A stretch of 38,264 bases of DNA from an uncultured Alistipes sp. GTDB taxonomy: Bacteria > Bacteroidota > Bacteroidia > Bacteroidales > Rikenellaceae. The position numbers were made by a program, and so were the translations under genes. The notes under the pieces were generated by a model that did not search any database, was not told the origin of the DNA, and saw only the letters and a list, made by a program, of their open reading frames with translations. Positions 34,046-38,264 of this stretch are shown here, piece after piece; the first letter of the stretch is position 1, and every line of letters starts with the position of its first letter. The stretch is from NCBI GenBank assembly GCA_944321175.1, contig CALUKI010000006.1, positions 1 through 38,264 on the forward strand. Reading direction: 5' to 3'.

Positions 34046-34212
34046 GCCGCCTGCCGGCAGCAGGCCGCCGACAGCGCATTGCCGCAGGAAAATCCACAGA
34101 AGATCCGGTCGGACGGCGGCCTTCGGCCCTGCCGGTCGATTCCGGAAAAAATACCGAAAATAAAATCAAACCGACGTTGACTGCGAATCGAGAGTAACTC
34201 CCACGAAATCAG

Positions 34213-34785
34213 ATGAATGCCCACTGCATCGTATCCCCGCTGCTGACGCCCGAAGAATTAAGGCAATGCGTTCCCGACTCAGACTGGAATGCGGCAACCT
34301 GTTTTACCCTGCGCCGGCAAATCGAATATCTCACATGGAGAGCGCTGGTTTATCGGGAATTGGGGGCGGTACGGATCGGGTATGACCGTGCGGGGGGTCC
34401 GGTTCTCGAAGGATCGCCGTTGCACATCGGGGTTTCGCATTGCAGCGGGTACGCCGCCGTCGCCATCTCCGAAAACCGGTGCGCGGTGGACATAGAGCTT
34501 CGCTCGCGCGATTTCTCACGGGCCGCAGCACGTTACATGACACCGCAGGAGGCGGCGCTCGACGGCGGGCCTCTGACACGGGGGATTGTCTGGTGCGCAA
34601 AGGAGACGCTCTACAAATACGCCCGCATACCGGCGCTTGACCTGCTGCATGATCTTTCGGTCGAGCGGATCGGACTGCCCGACCGCGAGGCGGCAGGGTT
34701 CGTCGCAGCGCGCATCCGAAACGGGGAGCCGAAACGGCTCCGGCTCGAATTGCGGGAGGATCTCATCCTTGTCTGTCTGCTCTGA
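34213..34785 (+). CDS. 4'-phosphopantetheinyl transferase
   Basis: Transfers phosphopantetheine from CoA to a carrier-protein serine, activating acyl or peptidyl carrier proteins. The 190-residue protein shows HIGVSHCSGYAAVAIS, CAVDIELRSRDF (Mg-binding Asp-x-Glu) and WCAKETLYKY, the WxxKE...K signature of the Sfp superfamily. It could serve fatty-acid ACP or a dedicated carrier; nothing nearby decides, and no acpS-type gene is in view. It starts 167 nt after the gldE-like gene; the spacer (34046-34212) holds small GC-rich inverted repeats but no clear promoter. Confidence 0.92.
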   Translation: MNAHCIVSPLLTPEELRQCVPDSDWNAATCFTLRRQIEYLTWRALVYRELGAVRIGYDRAGGPVLEGSPLHIGVSHCSGYAAVAISENRCAVDIELRSRDFSRAAARYMTPQEAALDGGPLTRGIVWCAKETLYKYARIPALDLLHDLSVERIGLPDREAAGFVAARIRNGEPKRLRLELREDLILVCLL

Positions 34786-34863
34786 AGATCCTGCCGGCAA
34801 GGCTGTCGGGAACGGATGCAAAGTCCAAGAACGTTCCGCCCACCCGACTGCACGCCGCCGATT

Positions 34864-35352
34864 TCATTTATGCCGCAACCGGAAACGCGGCGTAAGATCC
34901 TCGCGCGTGCCGTCCGGCTGAATCCGCCACAACCGTTGGTTGGTCGTCGGGGAGTCCAACGGGCCGAGTGCCGCAATATAGGGGCCCAGTTTTACATAGT
35001 CCAGAACACCTGCAGGATCGAATCCCGCAGGCAGCGCCGGCCGGCCCGAATACCATCCCGTACGCAACGCAGGGCGCAACGACCGCACAAGAGCCGAACA
35101 GCGCAGCACCTCCGCCGGATCGCCGTCGCCGCCCATCAGGCAGAAACAGGTGATCGCCGAACCGTAACGCGCCAACAACCCTTCGACCGCCGCATCGGTC
35201 AGCGGCTCGCCGATGTCGGTCTGCAGCTGGGGGCTGTGACACCCCGGACAACGGTTCGGGCAGCCCGAAAGATTGACTGCAAGCGTCACCTCGTCGGGAA
35301 TCTCCCGAAAAACGATGTCGTAGTCGGTATATCGCAACATTTTTCCGCTCAT
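34864..35352 (-). CDS. nrdG: Anaerobic ribonucleotide reductase activating protein
   Basis: Radical SAM enzyme that installs the glycyl radical on NrdD. GCPNRCPGCHS gives Cys31, Cys35 and Cys38, the CxxxCxxC [4Fe-4S] ligands. FCLMGGDGDPAEVLR binds SAM. The start ATG 35352 overlaps the nrdD stop as ATGA, forcing coupled translation; a second ATG at 35340 would skip four residues. From 35352 it is 162 residues, normal for the family. It lies downstream of nrdD and so shares the riboswitch at 37934-38113. Confidence 0.95.
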   Translation of the reverse strand: MSGKMLRYTDYDIVFREIPDEVTLAVNLSGCPNRCPGCHSPQLQTDIGEPLTDAAVEGLLARYGSAITCFCLMGGDGDPAEVLRCSALVRSLRPALRTGWYSGRPALPAGFDPAGVLDYVKLGPYIAALGPLDSPTTNQRLWRIQPDGTREDLTPRFRLRHK

Positions 35353-37502
35353 TCCTCCTTGCGGGGCGCCGCAACGCTCCGCTCCTCCATTCCGCCGCCC
35401 GCTTCCATGCCCGACGGCCGTGCATAGAAGCGCCGCGCCGCCTCCTGCTGCCGCGCCTGCGAGAAGTTGCTGACGCGTTTCATGTACCCGATCACACGCG
35501 TCAGGTAGTCGAGATTGGTCGAATGGCAGTGCGGGCACTCCTTCAGGTAGCGTTTGTCGATATGTCCGCAACCGTTGCAGACCGTGTTCGGAATGTTGAA
35601 CGTAAAGTAGTTGCAACCCTCCCGTGCCGCAACACGCAGCAACTGCCGGTATTGCGGCTGCGACAGGTGCTCTTCCAGATTCATGTGCAGCGCCGAGCCG
35701 CCCGTGAGATGGGAGATGTATTTTGCGCCGTGCAGCCGGAACTTGTCCACGATGTTGAGCGTCGTATCCTCCACGACGTAAAAATAACTGTTGTAGCAGT
35801 CGCGCGGAACGCGGTATCCGTCCTCCCGATCCCATTTGGCGTGTTTCACGCCGACGTTTTCCGCAGGAATCATCTCGCAGTTGAACAGCACGTCCTTCGT
35901 CCGATACTTGCGGTTGTAACGCTCGACCAGGCCCAGAATCTCCTCCGTAAAACGGACATAGGCAGGATTGTCGTCGATGGCGATTCCCTTGAACTCGGCC
36001 GCTTCGACCAGTCCGTTGACACCGATCGTCAGGTATTGGCGGCCGAGATTGATATACCCCGCATCGAACAGCGGGAGCATACCCTTGCGCTGCAACTCCT
36101 TGAGATTCTCGTTGTAGGCCAGCTGAACCTTGTGCACCAGATCGACCACCTCCTCAAGGAACGACAAACAGGGGATTCCCTGCCGCTCCGCATATTGGAT
36201 GCAGCGGTTCAGGTTGATCGTCAGCACGCTCTTCGACCCTGTCGAAACCCCGCCGGCACCCAGCGTATAGCTGAACCCGTTGTCCTGAATCTCGTTGCGC
36301 AGGCGGCAGCACGACGACAGCGAATCGGCGTTGTCGCTCATATAGGTGAAAAACGAATGGCCTTCGGCATACATCTCGGCGGTGAAATCGCCCCACTCCC
36401 GATCCATCACGTCGCCCTCTTTCGTCAGCAGCGCCACCGTCTCGACCGGAAACGTGAGCACCGTCCGCAGCCGCTCGGCGTTGAACCACTTCATGAAGCG
36501 CTTCTGCAGCCACGACAGCCCCTCCCAATCGGGCCGCGAGCCGTCGGGAAAACGGAATTCCCCAAACAACGACTCGAAATAGTATCGGTCGTAATAGGCG
36601 ATGTTCCAGAAAACGGCTTGAAAATTCCGCGCTCCCGTCGGCTGATTGATCGAATAGACCACCTGTTCGAAACAGTCGGTGATGACCTTGTCGATCGTCC
36701 GCCGGCGGCGCGACAGATCGACGACCTCATCCGCCCGCTTGTAGTAGTCCGGGCCGTATTCCTGTCCGATGAAATAGTTCATATACATCAGAAATTCGGG
36801 CGTGGCGCAGGCCCCCGAAAGCATCGACGACACGATGAAGACCATATTGACAAATCCGCCGCAGAAGGATTTGAGGTTTGTCGGCCGGGTCGAATTCCCG
36901 CCGATCGACGTCGTTCCGTTGAGCAGCCAGGGATACATCGTGATCGAAGCACAATAGTTGGCCAGCGACGTCTCGTCGTTCTTGTAGATGAAATGCCGGT
37001 TCAACAGATCGAGATAACGGTCCGAGAGTTCCTTGCCGTACATCTCCTTCAGCCGGTCGGTCAACAGCCGCCGGTTCAGGCGGATGAAATTCCGCTTCGG
37101 CAGCTCCCCGGTCAGCGTTGCGATGTTCTTGTTCTCCACATTCGCATTGGCGTCGTATTTCGATCCGCTCGCCGGATTCGACGCATCGCAATAACTCATC
37201 AGGAATTGCAGCTTGTCGCGCACCTCCCGATCCTCCGTATGCGTATGCCGGTAGATGATATAGCTTTTTGCAACCCGATAGTACCGTTCGGCCATCAAGG
37301 CTGTTTCAACCTGATTCTGAATCTCTTCGACCGACATGCCGTCGGTGATGCGGATGCGGCTCAGAATCGGCGTCAGCACCTCTTCGGTGGCGAAACCGCC
37401 GACCGAAAGGAACGCCTTCGAGATCGCGGACTTGATCTTGTCAAGAGAGAAGCGTTCGCGTTTGCCGTCACGCTTCGTAATGAAGATTTCGGAACTGCTC
37501 AT
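35349..37502 (-). CDS. nrdD: Anaerobic (class III) ribonucleoside-triphosphate reductase
   Basis: Makes deoxynucleotides from NTPs in the absence of oxygen, using a glycyl radical instead of B12. The N-terminal ATP-cone (residues 4-95, FITKRDGKRERFSLDKIKSAI) is the allosteric domain. The body shows TTSIGGNSTRPTN, GGSALHMNLEEHL and SKSVLTINLNR. The end carries zinc ligands (CNGCGH, CPHCHS) and the radical loop with Gly in TRVIGYMKRVSNFS. Start ATG 37502 (MSSSEIF) gives 717 residues; ATG 37541, preceded by AAGGA, would add 13 and may be used. Single transcription unit with nrdG, probably B12-repressed. Confidence 0.96.
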   Translation of the reverse strand: MSSSEIFITKRDGKRERFSLDKIKSAISKAFLSVGGFATEEVLTPILSRIRITDGMSVEEIQNQVETALMAERYYRVAKSYIIYRHTHTEDREVRDKLQFLMSYCDASNPASGSKYDANANVENKNIATLTGELPKRNFIRLNRRLLTDRLKEMYGKELSDRYLDLLNRHFIYKNDETSLANYCASITMYPWLLNGTTSIGGNSTRPTNLKSFCGGFVNMVFIVSSMLSGACATPEFLMYMNYFIGQEYGPDYYKRADEVVDLSRRRRTIDKVITDCFEQVVYSINQPTGARNFQAVFWNIAYYDRYYFESLFGEFRFPDGSRPDWEGLSWLQKRFMKWFNAERLRTVLTFPVETVALLTKEGDVMDREWGDFTAEMYAEGHSFFTYMSDNADSLSSCCRLRNEIQDNGFSYTLGAGGVSTGSKSVLTINLNRCIQYAERQGIPCLSFLEEVVDLVHKVQLAYNENLKELQRKGMLPLFDAGYINLGRQYLTIGVNGLVEAAEFKGIAIDDNPAYVRFTEEILGLVERYNRKYRTKDVLFNCEMIPAENVGVKHAKWDREDGYRVPRDCYNSYFYVVEDTTLNIVDKFRLHGAKYISHLTGGSALHMNLEEHLSQPQYRQLLRVAAREGCNYFTFNIPNTVCNGCGHIDKRYLKECPHCHSTNLDYLTRVIGYMKRVSNFSQARQQEAARRFYARPSGMEAGGGMEERSVAAPRKEE

Positions 37503-37933
37503 AACATATTGTCTTTTGGTTTTTTCGTAGCACCTTCTCATGGCGTCCTTATCCGTCGCGGCCCGATTCCGGGGAGGGCCCTGCCATGGGCCGCGCCGCG
37601 TTTATGACGCGAAGCGGCCTGTCGCCCGGCTCTGCGACCTGCCGGCCGGCAACGAGCCGAACCGGCACAACCCTGCCCCACAAGGCCTGCAGGGAAAATC
37701 GACAGGCGCCGTGCCGTTCCTCACCCGGCAAACGGCATCGTCCGCCGGCCGTCACGGCAAAACCGGAAACGGCAGCAACCTGTCGGAAACAAATAGGGGA
37801 AAGCATATAAACGATATCGCGGCGACGGTTTTCCCAAGACGCCATTCCTCTCTCCGCCCTCCCTCCTGCGGAAGAACGGGGCGTCGCACGCGAACCGCCG
37901 GTAAATGCCCTTCAACCCGAAAGCCCGAACGGA
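37503..37933 (-). other. Long leader between the riboswitch and nrdD
   Basis: About 430 nt of GC-rich sequence on the nrdD transcript with no recognised gene. It contains one 98-codon open frame (listed separately), a six-pair inverted repeat CCCTGC (37671-37676) / GCAGGG (37689-37694) without T-run, and purine-rich stretches at 37846-37870. No rho-independent terminator is seen directly after the riboswitch, so the mode of control is not evident. Confidence 0.5.
37549..37845 (-). CDS. Doubtful 98-codon ORF in the nrdD leader
   Basis: An ATG at 37845 with a purine-rich stretch (GGAGGGAGGGCGGAGAGAGG) just before it opens a frame MASWENRRRDIVYMLSPICF..., closing at 37549, 8 nt before the possible nrdD start at 37541. 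That spacing would allow coupled translation. The protein is very Arg/Gly/Pro-rich with no domain, signal or membrane helix, and open frames of this size are common by chance in such GC-rich DNA. It is listed because its position between riboswitch and nrdD is suggestive. Confidence 0.2.
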   Translation of the reverse strand: MASWENRRRDIVYMLSPICFRQVAAVSGFAVTAGGRCRLPGEERHGACRFSLQALWGRVVPVRLVAGRQVAEPGDRPLRVINAARPMAGPSPESGRDG

Positions 37934-38113
37934 GGACAACGGCAGGTCTTCTGACTTCTTCCGACCGTGACACCTTCCCAACGTCCACAAACGTCAGTGG
38001 CCGAATCGCACGGACTTGCAACGGAAGTTACAGCTACGGGGATAGTCCCTGACTTGCACAGGTGTTCCCTTTTCATCCGACATGTCGATTGCCGACAAGC
38101 GGAACCGTCATCC
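37934..38113 (-). promoter_or_regulatory. Cobalamin (B12) riboswitch
   Basis: The 180-nt minus-strand element has the class's conserved blocks in order: AAAAGGGAACACCTGTGCAAG, GGGACTATCCCCGTAGCTGTAAC, GCCACTG, GGGAAGG, and the B12 box AAGTCAGAAGACCTGCC (37957-37941). The closing helix P1 pairs GGATGACGG (38113-38105) with CCGTTGTCC (37942-37934) across nine pairs, two G-U. Such RNAs bind adenosylcobalamin or related forms and lower expression of the gene that follows, here nrdDG. The variant loops are long, as in Bacteroidales. No terminator follows closely, so translational control is more likely. Confidence 0.93.
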
Positions 38114-38123
38114 TTGGTATCTG

Positions 38124-38131
38124 CAAAAGTA
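38124..38131 (-). promoter_or_regulatory. -7 element for the riboswitch-nrdDG transcript
   Basis: TACTTTTG on the minus strand fits TAnnTTTG and would start RNA near 38117, a few bases before P1 of the riboswitch. A -33 TTTG is not present. The remaining bases 38132-38264 show no feature I can support. Confidence 0.55.
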
Positions 38132-38264
38132 TGAAAAACGCGCATCTGCCGGACCGTTCCGCAGGGGAAAAGATCAACAAATTATGAACACCCCTCCCGG
38201 ATTCTTTTCTTCGTGCCGAATTGCCGAATTGGAATAAACGTCCCCAATCATCGGCCTTTTCCGG

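Noticed and set aside
38132..38264. Short minus-strand frame (MIGDVYSNSAIRHEEKN) at the right edge
   Set aside because: About 25 codons, no context beyond the edge, no recognised family; could be the end of a gene or chance.
1..38264. CRISPR arrays, rRNA genes and complete insertion sequences
   Set aside because: No regularly spaced repeats, rRNA-like blocks or transposase genes were found on either strand.

Overview
The window looks like chromosomal DNA of a high-GC member of the Bacteroidales, most like Alistipes (Rikenellaceae). This is inferred from gene content: a short CstA, a GldE-type CBS protein, tandem YitT paralogues, MurA with Asp at the fosfomycin position and a Bacteroidetes-style integrase. 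Bacteroidetes promoter boxes (TTTG or TTG, about 20 nt, TAnnTTTG) also recur in front of genes. No database search was possible, so the genus is an inference.

Positions 1-3600 are visibly less GC-rich and look like the end of an integrated element. They hold a fragment with a nonsense codon at the window edge, short direct repeats, two divergent promoters, a frameshifted gene of unknown function, a ParB-like protein and a tyrosine recombinase pointing away from tRNA-Thr(CGU), the probable integration target. The rest is core genome. 3784-11862 carries cstA with an overlapping repeat-like protein, thymidine kinase, murA with a frameshifted secreted protein behind it, a lipoprotein with an extra C-terminal membrane helix, and rlmD. 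12262-16598 carries a SIMPL protein, a tiny secreted ORF, the tight cluster cdd-rluA-dtd and a lipoprotein nuclease. 16637-22604 carries a radical SAM protein, two YitT transporters, priA and comF. 22839-34785 carries dnaB, a YifB/ComM ATPase, the late division/cell-wall genes murG-murC-ftsQ-ftsA-ftsZ, a gldE-like gene and a phosphopantetheinyl transferase.

The right end is on the minus strand. A cobalamin riboswitch with its own promoter (37934-38131) lies upstream of nrdD-nrdG, the oxygen-sensitive, B12-independent ribonucleotide reductase. The simplest reading is that B12 shuts off this enzyme when a B12-dependent reductase can take over; that second enzyme is not in the window. An unexplained 430-nt leader with a 98-codon open frame lies between riboswitch and gene.

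Points most worth following are the B12-nrdDG switch with its long leader, an FtsQ carrying a coiled-coil insertion of about 100 residues, the possible envelope-spanning lipoprotein at 9140, three intergenic G/C tracts of exactly nine bases, and two single-base frameshifts in runs of G. No CRISPR array, rRNA or complete insertion sequence was seen.
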